From positions 104,668-168,667 of the forward strand of contig NZ_FOJP01000004.1 in NCBI RefSeq assembly GCF_900111835.1: a stretch of 64,000 nucleotides of DNA. The letters are read 5' to 3'. Shown piece by piece: positions 1 through 8,098 of this stretch. The position numbers and the translations under genes were made by a program. The notes beneath the pieces were generated by a model that saw only the letters and a list, made by a program, of their open reading frames with translations, made no database searches and had not been told where the DNA came from. Each line of letters begins with the position of its first letter. Position 1 is the first letter of the stretch. This stretch comes from Metapseudomonas otitidis (GTDB lineage Bacteria; Pseudomonadota; Gammaproteobacteria; Pseudomonadales; Pseudomonadaceae).

Positions 1-1
1 G

Positions 2-1186
2 CCGTGGAACCCCGAGGCGCGCCTGCTGCGCATCGCCATCAAGGCCTCCGACACCCAGGTCGCACGCATTCCCCCGGCCAACCTGGTGTTCTTGGTGGAC
101 GTCTCCGGCTCCATGGACCGTCGCGAAGGCTTGCCCATGGTGCAGGGCACCCTGAAGCTGCTGGTGGACCAGCTGCGCCCCGAGGACCGCGTGTCCCTCG
201 TCACCTACGCCGGCGAAGCCCGCGTGGTGCTGGAGTCCACCCCGGGCAACGAGAAGGAGAAGATCCGCGCCGCCATCGACCAGCTGGCCGCCGGGGGCTC
301 CACCGCCGGCGAGTCCGGCATCCAGCTGGCCTATGCCCAGGCGCGCAAGGGCCTGATCAAGGACGGCATCAATCGCATCCTCCTGGCCACCGACGGTGAC
401 TTCAACGTCGGCATCAGCGACTTCGACAGCCTCAAGGCCCTGGCCGAAGAGAAGCGCCGCACCGGCATCTCCCTCACCACCCTCGGCTTTGGCGTGGACA
501 ACTACAACGAACACCTGATGGAACAGCTGGCCGATGCCGGCGACGGCAACTACGCCTACATCGACAGCCTGCGCGAAGCCCGCAAGGTGCTGGTGGACCA
601 GCTCAGCTCCACCCTCCAGGTGGTGGCCAAGGACGTGAAGCTGCAGGTGGAATTCAACCCCGCCCAGGTCAGCGAATACCGCCTGCTGGGCTACGAGAAC
701 CGTGCCCTCAAGCGCGAAGATTTCAGCAACGACAAGGTCGATGCCGGCGAGATCGGCGCGGGCCACACCGTCACCGCGCTGTACGAGATCGTCCCGGCCG
801 GCGGCAAGGGCTGGCTGGAGCCGCTGCGTTACCAGCCGGCCGCACCGGCGGCCGGCAAGGCCGGTGAGCTGGCCTGGCTGCGCATTCGCTACAAGGCGCC
901 GGGCACCGACACCAGCCGCCTGCTGGAGCAACCCATCGCCGCCGCCGACGCCCGTCCCATCGCCCAGGCCAGCGACGACCTGCGCTTCGCCGCCTCGGTC
1001 GCCGCCTTCGCCCAGCAGCTCAAGGGCGCCCGCTACACCGGCCAGTTCGGCTACGCCGACACCCTGGCCCTGGCACGTGGCGCGCGCGGCGATGACCCCT
1101 ACGGCCTGCGCAACGAGTTCGTGCAACTGGTGGAACTCGCGCAAAGCCTGCAAAATCCGGCCTCCAACCCGGTACGGACCGAGTGA
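2..1186 (+). CDS. von Willebrand factor A protein, YfbK-like (5' truncated)
   Basis: The reading frame is open from the left edge, so the N-terminus lies outside the window. The visible part begins just before a VWA domain with a clear MIDAS motif (FLVDVSGSMD, codons near nt 89-118), a metal-dependent protein-binding site. The C-terminal third (YRLLGYENRAL, then GAGHTVTALYEIVP) matches the arrangement of YfbK-type proteins, which carry a DUF3520-like tail after VWA. The stop is directly followed by a sigma factor gene with one base between them, so the two are surely cotranscribed. Members are usually exported or lipid-anchored, but the signal region cannot be seen here. The family's exact role is not established. 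Confidence 0.85.
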   Translation, partial: PWNPEARLLRIAIKASDTQVARIPPANLVFLVDVSGSMDRREGLPMVQGTLKLLVDQLRPEDRVSLVTYAGEARVVLESTPGNEKEKIRAAIDQLAAGGSTAGESGIQLAYAQARKGLIKDGINRILLATDGDFNVGISDFDSLKALAEEKRRTGISLTTLGFGVDNYNEHLMEQLADAGDGNYAYIDSLREARKVLVDQLSSTLQVVAKDVKLQVEFNPAQVSEYRLLGYENRALKREDFSNDKVDAGEIGAGHTVTALYEIVPAGGKGWLEPLRYQPAAPAAGKAGELAWLRIRYKAPGTDTSRLLEQPIAAADARPIAQASDDLRFAASVAAFAQQLKGARYTGQFGYADTLALARGARGDDPYGLRNEFVQLVELAQSLQNPASNPVRTE

Positions 1187-1187
1187 C

Positions 1188-1778
1188 TTGAGCGACACCA
1201 TCACGGATGACGACGCCGCCCTGCTGCGGCGTTACCGACGCGGCGATGCCGAGGCCTTCGGCGTGCTCTACGCACGCCATCGCCTCGGCCTCTACCGTTT
1301 TCTCTGCGGCCTGTGCGGCGACAGCTCGCTGGCCGAAGAGATCTTCCAGGAGACCTGGCTCAGCCTGGTGCGCAGCGCCAGCGAGCAGCGCGAGGCCGTG
1401 GCCTTCCGCACCTGGCTCTACCAGATCGCCCGCAACCGGCTGATCGACCATTGGCGCAAGCACGGGCGGTTGCAAGGCAAGGTGGAGGCCTTCGACGAGC
1501 AGGCCCATGCCGACCTGCTGCCGAGCGAGGAGGCCGACGACCCCGAGGCCCAGCTGAGCCTCAGCCGCGACCGCCAGCGCCTGCAGGCCGCCCTGGACGA
1601 ACTGCCCGGCGAGCAGCGAGAAGTCTTCCTGCTGCGCGCCCATGGCGACCTCGAACTGCACGAGATCGCCGAGATGACCCGCACACCCGCCGAGACGGTG
1701 AAGAGTCGCCTGCGCTATGCCCTGCAGAAGCTGCGCCGGCTGCTGGCCGACCCCGCCGCCGAGGAGATATCCGCATGA
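1188..1778 (+). CDS. sbrI: ECF RNA polymerase sigma factor (SbrI-like)
   Basis: A 196-residue sigma-70 family ECF factor. Region 2 spans about residues 12-85 (EEIFQETWLSLVR, FRTWLYQIARNRLIDHWRK). Region 4 spans about 125-180 (LDELPGEQREVFLLR, HEIAEMTRTPAETVKSRL). The start is inferred as TTG at 1188, one base after the upstream VWA stop; no ATG lies in frame before region 2, so a rare start coupled to translation of the VWA gene is likely. The stop overlaps the start of the next gene (GCATGA). The order sigma/anti-sigma beside atuH matches PA2896/PA2895 (SbrI/SbrR, swarming and biofilm control) of P. aeruginosa. The symbol rests on this synteny recalled from memory. Confidence 0.85.
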   Translation: MSDTITDDDAALLRRYRRGDAEAFGVLYARHRLGLYRFLCGLCGDSSLAEEIFQETWLSLVRSASEQREAVAFRTWLYQIARNRLIDHWRKHGRLQGKVEAFDEQAHADLLPSEEADDPEAQLSLSRDRQRLQAALDELPGEQREVFLLRAHGDLELHEIAEMTRTPAETVKSRLRYALQKLRRLLADPAAEEISA

Positions 1779-2515
1779 ACCAGGACCCACGCAGAGAGGA
1801 CGAGCTGGAGCGGCAATTGCTCGCCCACTTCCGTGCCCACGGCGAGGGCGAGCCCTCCGCCGAGCTGGATGCACGCATTCTCGCCGCCGCCCGCGAGGCC
1901 GTCCGCCCGCCGGTGCCGAGCCTGGGCCAGCGCCTGCATGCCTGGCTGTTCGGCCCCGGTGGCCGCCAGCGCTGGTCGGTGGCCTTCGCCGGCCTGGCCT
2001 GCCTGGGCGTGGGCGTCAGCCTGACCTTCCAGAACCTCGACCGGCAGCCGCCGGAGTACGCCGTTGCCCCCGCACCGGCCATGGCCCCAGCCGCCCCGGC
2101 GCCCCTGGCCCGTAGCGCCCCCGCCCCGGATGCGGGCTACAGCGCCGAGCCGGCTGCGCCGCCGATGCAGGCCTTTTCCGCGCCCGCGCCGGCGGCGGAG
2201 ATGAAAAAGGCCGCGTCCCAGTTCGAGTCCGCCCCGGTGGCCGCGCTGGCCGACAGCGCCACTGCCGATGCGCGGATCGCCGAGCAGGCCCGCCTGGCCG
2301 CCGACGAGGCCTTCCCGCCCGCCGCCAAGCTGGCCAAGCCCGTAGCGGCGCCCCTCGAACCGGCCCTGCAGCAGGGCCTGCGCGAGGTGCTGGAGCTGCG
2401 ACGCCAAGGCCAGACCAAGGCCGCCGACGAGCGCCTGGAGGCCCTGCGCAAGGCCTACCCCCGGCAGGACCTGGACGCCCTGCTGAAGGCCCTGGAGCCT
2501 TCCCCGGCGCCCTGA
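1775..2515 (+). CDS. sbrR: Probable anti-sigma factor (SbrR-like), single-pass membrane protein
   Basis: 246 residues. The cytoplasmic N-terminus (1-65) is charged and helical. It is followed by one transmembrane segment (about 67-85, WSVAFAGLACLGVGVSLTF), a long Ala/Pro-rich linker and a helical C-terminus (LREVLELRRQGQTKAADERLEALRKAYP), presumably periplasmic. The ATG overlaps the sigma factor stop by four bases, the usual translational coupling of a sigma factor and its inhibitor. No zinc-binding HxxxCxxC motif is visible, so this is not a classical ZAS anti-sigma factor. Function is inferred from position, topology and synteny with PA2895. Confidence 0.7.
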   Translation: MNQDPRREDELERQLLAHFRAHGEGEPSAELDARILAAAREAVRPPVPSLGQRLHAWLFGPGGRQRWSVAFAGLACLGVGVSLTFQNLDRQPPEYAVAPAPAMAPAAPAPLARSAPAPDAGYSAEPAAPPMQAFSAPAPAAEMKKAASQFESAPVAALADSATADARIAEQARLAADEAFPPAAKLAKPVAAPLEPALQQGLREVLELRRQGQTKAADERLEALRKAYPRQDLDALLKALEPSPAP

Positions 2516-2593
2516 TGGTCGCGACTTGCCGCCTGTGTCACGCCAGGGTGACGGTCGATCCGTCACCCTGTGACGCCCGCGCAGGAGCCTGAC

Positions 2594-5038
2594 ATGCCCC
2601 CCGTTCCCGAATCCGACGCCTCGACCGAGAGCCTGCCGCGCCTGTTGCTGGGGCTCGTCTGGCAACTGGCGGTGCTGGTGCTGCCGATCCTGCTGGTGGC
2701 CAGCCTGCCCTTGGCCGGTGCGGCCGCAAGCGTGGTGGGGCTGGCCCTGGTGCTGATCGCCGTCGCCCGCTGGCCGCGCATCGGCAAGGGCGTCAGCAGC
2801 CTGCTCACCAGCGTCGTGATCGGCGCCGCCTTCAGCCTGGGAGCCACGCTGCCCGGCTACTGGGGCATCGGCGCCGGCGTGCTCTGGGTGTTCATCGGCC
2901 TGGCCAGCGCGGCGACCCTGGAGCGTCGCCTGGGCCTGGCCAGCGCCCCGGTCACGGCCGAACCCATCGGCCCGGTGGACGCGGGCGCCCGGGGCACCAG
3001 CGCCTGGGGCGGCGGTGAGCTGCTCACGCCGGAGGGCGAGCCGGTGCGCACCCTGGGCTGGGGCGAGATCGCCATGGGCGGGCCGGTGTACACCGATTAC
3101 CTGATGCCCGACGGCGTGCTGCTGGAGGGGCTAGGCAGCTCGGCCCGCTTCTCCGACGACGGCCGCTACTTCGCCGCGCCGATCCCCTCGCGCGGCGCCT
3201 GGTCGCTGGCGGTGTTCGATCGCCAGCAGCGCCGGCTCTACCACTGCGCCAACGACGCCTTCTGGGAGCTGGATGCCTTCAGTGGCGGCGAGCTGCGCGG
3301 TCGCCACAGCCCGCTGGTGTCGGACCAGGGCTACCGCCTCAGCCTCGAAGCCGTGCTGCGCGAGGCGACCTGCGAGGACTTCGTCGCCATCGGCGACCTC
3401 TGGCTCGCTCCCGGTTGGGCCGAGAGGCAGCAGCAGGCCGTGCTGGACCTCTCGCCCCCCACCGGCCCCCATCGCCTGCGCGGCGAGCCCTGGCTGCCGG
3501 AGCGACTGCGCGAGCGTGACGACCCGCTGCTGCTGCTGCGCTACCCCAGCTACCAGCTGTGGCTGGACGACGCCCCCACCGGGCTGCTGCTGCCCGACGA
3601 CGCGCGCCCCGTGTGGCGAGCCGACGGCCTGGCCTTCGCCTGCCGCCTGCGCGACACCGCCCAGGAGCGCCCCTGGCCATGCCCTGTCCGGGTCTGGGAA
3701 GCCGGGCCGGGCTGGCGCACCCTGGACGACTGGCAGCCCCGGGAGGATGAGCCGCGCCTGATGCTCGAAGCGCCGCTCGCACTGGAGCCGACCCACCTGG
3801 TCATGCAGGCCCGCTTCGACCTCCCCGAACTGGACCAGATGGCGCATGGGAACGCCGTGCACCACATCTTCAACGAGGAACTCGAACGCCTGGCCGGCTT
3901 CGACGCCTGGGGCCGCGCCGGACCGGGTTTGCGTGCTGCCACGCGGCTGGAGCTGCTGCACCCCCTCGGCCGCGCCGCGCCGGTGATGCGGGCCGACCTG
4001 CGCCTGGCACCGCTGGCCGATGGCCGCCGCCCGTTGCTGGAGTGGCAGCGGGAGAGCGCCGACGGGCTGCGGGCTGCCTACCGCTGCCGCATCGGTGAGT
4101 GGGTGCTGGAGGGTGAGTGGTGCCTGGATCACCGTGTTTCCGCCTGCGGTCGCTACCTCGCACTGGTGGCGTTCGCCGAAGCCCCGGCCGTGCCCCATCG
4201 CCTGGTGGTGGCGGACGTGCCGGCCCGTCGCCTGCTGGGCATCGACCTCGGCCTGCCCCTGGCACGGCTGATGGATTTCCAGGACGGCATCGTCGAACTG
4301 GCCGTGGTGACCGGACGCCTGGCCGACACGCGCACGGCCACCCCGTTGCAGACCATCGACCAGCCACCACCCCCGGTGGCGAGCGCTGCGGATTTCCTCA
4401 CGCGCCGTGAGGGCAGCCAGCTCTGCTATGCCCTGCGCCGCCTGCGTGTGGGCGCGGCACTCGAGCCGCTGCCCGACTGGCGCCCGCTGAGCCAGCCGCC
4501 CGCTTCCAACGCCTACGGCGACTTCGTGCTGCCGGCGCCCGCCGGCGGCAATGCGGCCTGGCTGTTCGGCAGCCGCACCGCCTATGGCGGCGCCTACCTG
4601 CATGAGCGCCTGCCGCGCCAGGGTGGGTACCTGCTCACCGCCTGCGGTTGCGCCCTTGCCGATCTCGCGCCGGCCATGGCCTGGTCGGCGGACGGCCGCT
4701 ACCTGGCCCTGACCCGCCATGACGACGGTGAGTGGCACCTGCTGGTGCTGGACACCCTCGCGCACCGGCTCCACCCCTGGCCCGACCCCATCGGCCCGAT
4801 GCCGCGTTTCGAAGGGTTCAGCGGAGGGGCGTTGCATTGGCGGAACCACCCGTACCACGACGACGTCGCAGAAGAGGCTGGCGAGCCTCGACACCTGCCC
4901 CTCGACGCCCTCCTGGGCGTCGCCCCCGAGGCGCTGGAGGCCGTGGACGGCCTCTGGCTGCCACCTTCCGAGCGCCTCCGTGCTGCCCAGTGGCGGCGCC
5001 TCGATACCGCCCATCTCGACCCCTGGAGACCCCAATGA
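2594..5038 (+). CDS. Large membrane-anchored protein with propeller-like repeats, function unknown
   Basis: 814 residues from ATG 2594, which has an AGGAG six bases upstream; the earlier GTG at 2570 has no such site. The N-terminus carries three or four hydrophobic segments within about residues 15-115. The remainder looks soluble and beta-rich, with at least three recurrent blades of the S-x-x-GRYxA type (SDDGRYFAAP, SACGRYLALVAF, SADGRYLALTRH), each followed by a V/L-rich strand, as in PD40/WD-type propellers. The stop overlaps the next gene by four bases. It occupies the position of PA2894 next to atuH in P. aeruginosa. I do not recognise a characterised family. Confidence 0.75.
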   Translation: MPPVPESDASTESLPRLLLGLVWQLAVLVLPILLVASLPLAGAAASVVGLALVLIAVARWPRIGKGVSSLLTSVVIGAAFSLGATLPGYWGIGAGVLWVFIGLASAATLERRLGLASAPVTAEPIGPVDAGARGTSAWGGGELLTPEGEPVRTLGWGEIAMGGPVYTDYLMPDGVLLEGLGSSARFSDDGRYFAAPIPSRGAWSLAVFDRQQRRLYHCANDAFWELDAFSGGELRGRHSPLVSDQGYRLSLEAVLREATCEDFVAIGDLWLAPGWAERQQQAVLDLSPPTGPHRLRGEPWLPERLRERDDPLLLLRYPSYQLWLDDAPTGLLLPDDARPVWRADGLAFACRLRDTAQERPWPCPVRVWEAGPGWRTLDDWQPREDEPRLMLEAPLALEPTHLVMQARFDLPELDQMAHGNAVHHIFNEELERLAGFDAWGRAGPGLRAATRLELLHPLGRAAPVMRADLRLAPLADGRRPLLEWQRESADGLRAAYRCRIGEWVLEGEWCLDHRVSACGRYLALVAFAEAPAVPHRLVVADVPARRLLGIDLGLPLARLMDFQDGIVELAVVTGRLADTRTATPLQTIDQPPPPVASAADFLTRREGSQLCYALRRLRVGAALEPLPDWRPLSQPPASNAYGDFVLPAPAGGNAAWLFGSRTAYGGAYLHERLPRQGGYLLTACGCALADLAPAMAWSADGRYLALTRHDDGEWHLLVLDTLAHRLHPWPDPIGPMPRFEGFSGGALHWRNHPYHDDVAEEAGEPRHLPLDALLGVAPEALEAVDGLWLPPSERLRAAQWRRLDTAHLDPWRPQ

Positions 5039-5385
5039 GCGAGAGCATCCTCTCCCACGCCCTGACCATGCAGGTTCTCGGTTACATCGGCCTGGTGCCG
5101 CTGATCATCGCCTGGCTGGCCGGCATCGCCCTGTCCGTCCGCTACTGGCGCGAGCGCCCCCGGGCCGCCCGCTTCTGCCTGGCCAGCATGGGCGTGATGC
5201 TGGCCTGGACCCTGCTGCAGCAGGTGCTCTACCTCACCGTCTACCTGTGGGCCGAGGACATGGAGGCAGCGCGGGTGAGCGTGGTCTTCAGCGGCATCAG
5301 CGCCATCGGCGGGCTGGTCCATACCCTGGGCTTCGGCCTGCTGCTGGTGGCCGTATTCACCGGCCGTGAAGCCGCCCGCGAATGA
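5035..5385 (+). CDS. Small integral membrane protein, unknown
   Basis: 116 residues with three predicted membrane segments (about 12-33, 45-70 and 85-108). The middle one is rich in Leu and aromatic residues (LLQQVLYLTVYLW). The ATG overlaps the upstream stop (CAATGAG), so translation is probably coupled to the propeller-like protein and the two may form a membrane complex. There are no catalytic motifs or cysteines of note. Not recognised beyond its topology. Confidence 0.7.
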   Translation: MSESILSHALTMQVLGYIGLVPLIIAWLAGIALSVRYWRERPRAARFCLASMGVMLAWTLLQQVLYLTVYLWAEDMEAARVSVVFSGISAIGGLVHTLGFGLLLVAVFTGREAARE

Positions 5386-5452
5386 AGCAGGGTTGCCAGT
5401 GTCCGCCTGGCGCGCCAGCATGGCGCACATCTCACCCTGCGGTAGCCGCTCC

Positions 5453-6022
5453 ATGACCCGAATCCTGCTGCCTGCCCTGTTCCTTGGCTTCTGCGCATCG
5501 ACCCTGGCCAGCCCGGCCCCGGTGGCCCCCCGGGTGGACGCCTGGCCTGGCCTGGTGGCCATGCCCGCCGTGAGCCCCGGCAACGCCTGCGCAGAGGCCT
5601 CTACGCAAGCCAAGCCGAAACCCAAGCCGACCGCCACCAAGGCCGAGACCGCCAAACCCAAACCCAAGCCGGCACCGACCAAGGCCGAGACCACCAAGCC
5701 GAAGCCCAAACCCAAGCCCGCCACCCCCAAGCCAAAACCGAAGCCCACGCCCGCCAAGCCCAAGCCGTCCAAGGTGGAGCAGGTCAAGCTGCGCGAGCCT
5801 AAGCTCGACTTGAGCCTGCCCAAGCACCTGGTGGACGAACTGGAACCGCGGGTGAAGCAGGAGCAGCACGTCGAGCAGCCACTGCTGCCGCCGATGTTCG
5901 TGGAGAAGCCGCCGGAGCAGAGCCCCTACCAGCTCAACGGCAAGCTCATCACCAACCAGCGGGAAGAAGACTACTTGCGCTCCGTGGAGGGCGCCGAGCT
6001 GCAGATCGAGTTCAAGCAGTAG
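5453..6022 (+). CDS. Exported Lys/Pro-rich protein, unknown
   Basis: 189 residues from ATG 5453 (MTRILLPALFLGFCAS...), chosen because it places a typical signal peptide at the N-terminus (cleavage near Ala-Ser-Pro, residues 18-21). Residues about 55-110 are a low-complexity stretch of KPKPKP and KAETAKPKPK repeats, the kind of stiff extended linker seen in TonB-like or peptidoglycan-spanning proteins. The C-terminus (about 115-189) is acidic and non-repetitive and ends without a membrane anchor. The ribosome site is weak. It closes the plus-strand run, facing atuH across a hairpin. Confidence 0.65.
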   Translation: MTRILLPALFLGFCASTLASPAPVAPRVDAWPGLVAMPAVSPGNACAEASTQAKPKPKPTATKAETAKPKPKPAPTKAETTKPKPKPKPATPKPKPKPTPAKPKPSKVEQVKLREPKLDLSLPKHLVDELEPRVKQEQHVEQPLLPPMFVEKPPEQSPYQLNGKLITNQREEDYLRSVEGAELQIEFKQ

Positions 6023-6049
6023 CCTGGCTGGCGCTCATGGCGGGGAGGT

Positions 6050-6076
6050 CACGGGGTGAGCCGGGCTCACCCCGTG
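6050..6076. terminator. Hairpin between convergent genes
   Basis: A perfect 12-bp inverted repeat (CACGGGGTGAGC / GCTCACCCCGTG) with a 3-base loop lies between the stop codons of the Lys/Pro-rich gene (+) and atuH (-). There is no clear T-tract on either side, so it is a probable but not textbook bidirectional terminator. Confidence 0.6.
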
Positions 6077-6084
6077 GAACAGCC

Positions 6085-7914
6085 TCAGAAGCGGTACTCG
6101 CCGCTCTGGATCGCTGCATGCAGGTCGGTGTCCAGGGGGCGGAAGGCCGGTTCCCCCGGTAGCCGCACATAGAGCGGCTCGTTGACCTGGGTGGGGTCGA
6201 AGCCAGCCTTCTTCAGGTCGGTCTTCTTGTACTTGAAGGTGCCGGTGGTCTCGATCTCGTCCAGCAGCCGCAGGAACAGCGGGGCGGCATAGGGCGGCAG
6301 CTCGCGGTCCAGGTGCTCGGCCACGGCGGCGGCGTCCAGGTCCGCGTCGGGGCTCAGGCGCAGTGCCGCCATGCCGCAGCGGCCGTTGGTGCCGGGAATC
6401 TCCACGCCGTAGACCACCGCATCCTCCACCCCGTCGAACACCCCCAGCACGCTTTCCACCTCGGTGGTGGAGACGTTCTCGCCCTTCCAGCGGAAGGTGT
6501 CGCCCAGGCGGTCGACGAACTGCGCGTGCTTGCAGCCGATGTCGCGCATCAGGTCGCCGGTGTTGAACCAGGCATCGCCCTTCTTGAACACGTTGCGCAG
6601 GATCACCGCCTCGCTCTTGGCCGGGTCGGTGTAGCCGTCGAAGGGCCACTTCTCGCTGATCTCGCTGATCAGCAGGCCCGGCTCGCCCTTGTCCACCTTG
6701 GTCAGGAAGCCCTTGTGGTCGCGCACCGGGCAGTCGTTCTCCAGGTCGTAGCGGACGATGGCGTAGGTGGCCGGGGAGAAGCCCACGGTGTTGTCGAAGT
6801 TGAAGACGTTGGTGAAGCCGATGTTGCCTTCGCTGGAGGCATAGAACTCGGTGACGCGCTGGATGCCGAAGCGGGTCTTGAACTCGTCCCAGATGGCCGG
6901 GCGCAGGCCGTTGCCGATCATGCTGGTGAGGGTGTTGTCCTTCTCCTCGGGGCAGGGCGGCTGGTTCAGCAGGTAGCGGCACAGCTCGCCGATGTAGCCG
7001 AAGCAGGTGGCCTGGTAGCGCGCCACGTCCTTCCAGAAGTTGCTGGCGGAAAACTTGCGGCGCAGGGCGATGGCCGCGCCACCGGCCAGCACCGAGGCCC
7101 AGCTCACGGTGACGGCGTTGTTGTGGTAGCAGGGCAGCGTCAGGTAGAAGACGTCGCGGTCGGTGAGCCCCAGCCCCGAGTGGCCGAAGCCGCCGTAGGC
7201 CTTGATCCACTTGCCGTGGCTGAGGATCGAGGCCTTCGGCAGGCCGGTGGTGCCGGAGGTGTAGATGTAGAAGCAGGCGTCCTTCAGGCGGACCCGCCCG
7301 GTGTCCGCCGGGTTCTCCGCACCGTGCTCGCCGGCCAGGCGCATCAGGTTGGTCCAGCCGCGCGGGGCCTGTCCGGCGTCGCGGCGGGTGTCCAGGTCGT
7401 CGGCCACCCAGTAGCGTCGGGCGCCGGCGGTCTCCAGTTCCGGTTCCACCTCTTCGAAGGCGCTGCGCAGCTCTTCGCCGACCACATGGTGGCCGGCCTT
7501 CACCAGGTTGAGGCTGTGGGCGAGGACCTTGCCGCGCTGGGTGGTGTTGACCAGTGCGCCGATGCCGCCCAGCTTGGCCACTGCCGCCAGCACCGCGAGG
7601 ATCTCGATGCGGTTCTCCAGCATGATCGCCACCACCTTTCCAGGGCCCACGCCCTCGGACTTGAGCGCGTGGGCGATGCGGTTGGCCCAGGCGTTGAACT
7701 CGGCGTAGGTCAGGCTGCGCGTCTCGTCCATCACCGCCGGCCGCTGCGGATAGCGCGCCGCCGCCCGCTCCAGGGCCCAGCCCAGGGAGAGCGTCTTGTC
7801 GCGGTTGCGGATCCCGGTGAAGTAGAGGCCCAGCAACATGCGGGGCACGCGGTTGAGGTTCGCCGGCAGGCGGGCGAGGAAGCGGAACGGGGAGATCAGG
7901 TCGGCCTGGGTCAT
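6085..7914 (-). CDS. atuH: Long/very-long-chain acyl-CoA synthetase, terpene acid activation (AtuH)
   Basis: 609 residues, an ANL-superfamily acyl-CoA synthetase of the FadD6/very-long-chain type. The ATP-binding P-loop YIYTSGTTGLPKA lies near residues 217-229, the aromatic adenine-site motif FYASSEGNIG near 355, and the hinge and C-terminal motif DRLGDTFRWKGENVSTTEVE near 475-495. It should convert carboxylic acids such as citronellate to CoA thioesters with ATP. In P. aeruginosa atuH directly follows atuG; here two autotransporter genes and a 184-bp gap intervene, so a separate promoter is likely. Assignment of the substrate is by cluster context. Confidence 0.85.
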   Translation of the reverse strand: MTQADLISPFRFLARLPANLNRVPRMLLGLYFTGIRNRDKTLSLGWALERAAARYPQRPAVMDETRSLTYAEFNAWANRIAHALKSEGVGPGKVVAIMLENRIEILAVLAAVAKLGGIGALVNTTQRGKVLAHSLNLVKAGHHVVGEELRSAFEEVEPELETAGARRYWVADDLDTRRDAGQAPRGWTNLMRLAGEHGAENPADTGRVRLKDACFYIYTSGTTGLPKASILSHGKWIKAYGGFGHSGLGLTDRDVFYLTLPCYHNNAVTVSWASVLAGGAAIALRRKFSASNFWKDVARYQATCFGYIGELCRYLLNQPPCPEEKDNTLTSMIGNGLRPAIWDEFKTRFGIQRVTEFYASSEGNIGFTNVFNFDNTVGFSPATYAIVRYDLENDCPVRDHKGFLTKVDKGEPGLLISEISEKWPFDGYTDPAKSEAVILRNVFKKGDAWFNTGDLMRDIGCKHAQFVDRLGDTFRWKGENVSTTEVESVLGVFDGVEDAVVYGVEIPGTNGRCGMAALRLSPDADLDAAAVAEHLDRELPPYAAPLFLRLLDEIETTGTFKYKKTDLKKAGFDPTQVNEPLYVRLPGEPAFRPLDTDLHAAIQSGEYRF

Positions 7915-8098
7915 GGTTCTCGCACTTCAGTCTTGTTGTTCTGACCACCTTCGCGGGGTGGGAATAGGCGCCACCGGCGAATCTAGACGCGTTTCCGGCG
8001 CATGCACTTGGCCCGCGCGCGGAGGAGGGCGGTCAGTTCGGCAAATAACGGAGTGTTTGTGGTGCGGGACTTTGGGCGGACTGATTATCCAGCAGGGG

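Noticed and set aside
5600-5775. TonB gene on the basis of the KPKPKP stretch
   Set aside because: There is no TonB C-terminal domain and no uncleaved N-terminal anchor with SHLS-type residues; only the linker composition is similar.
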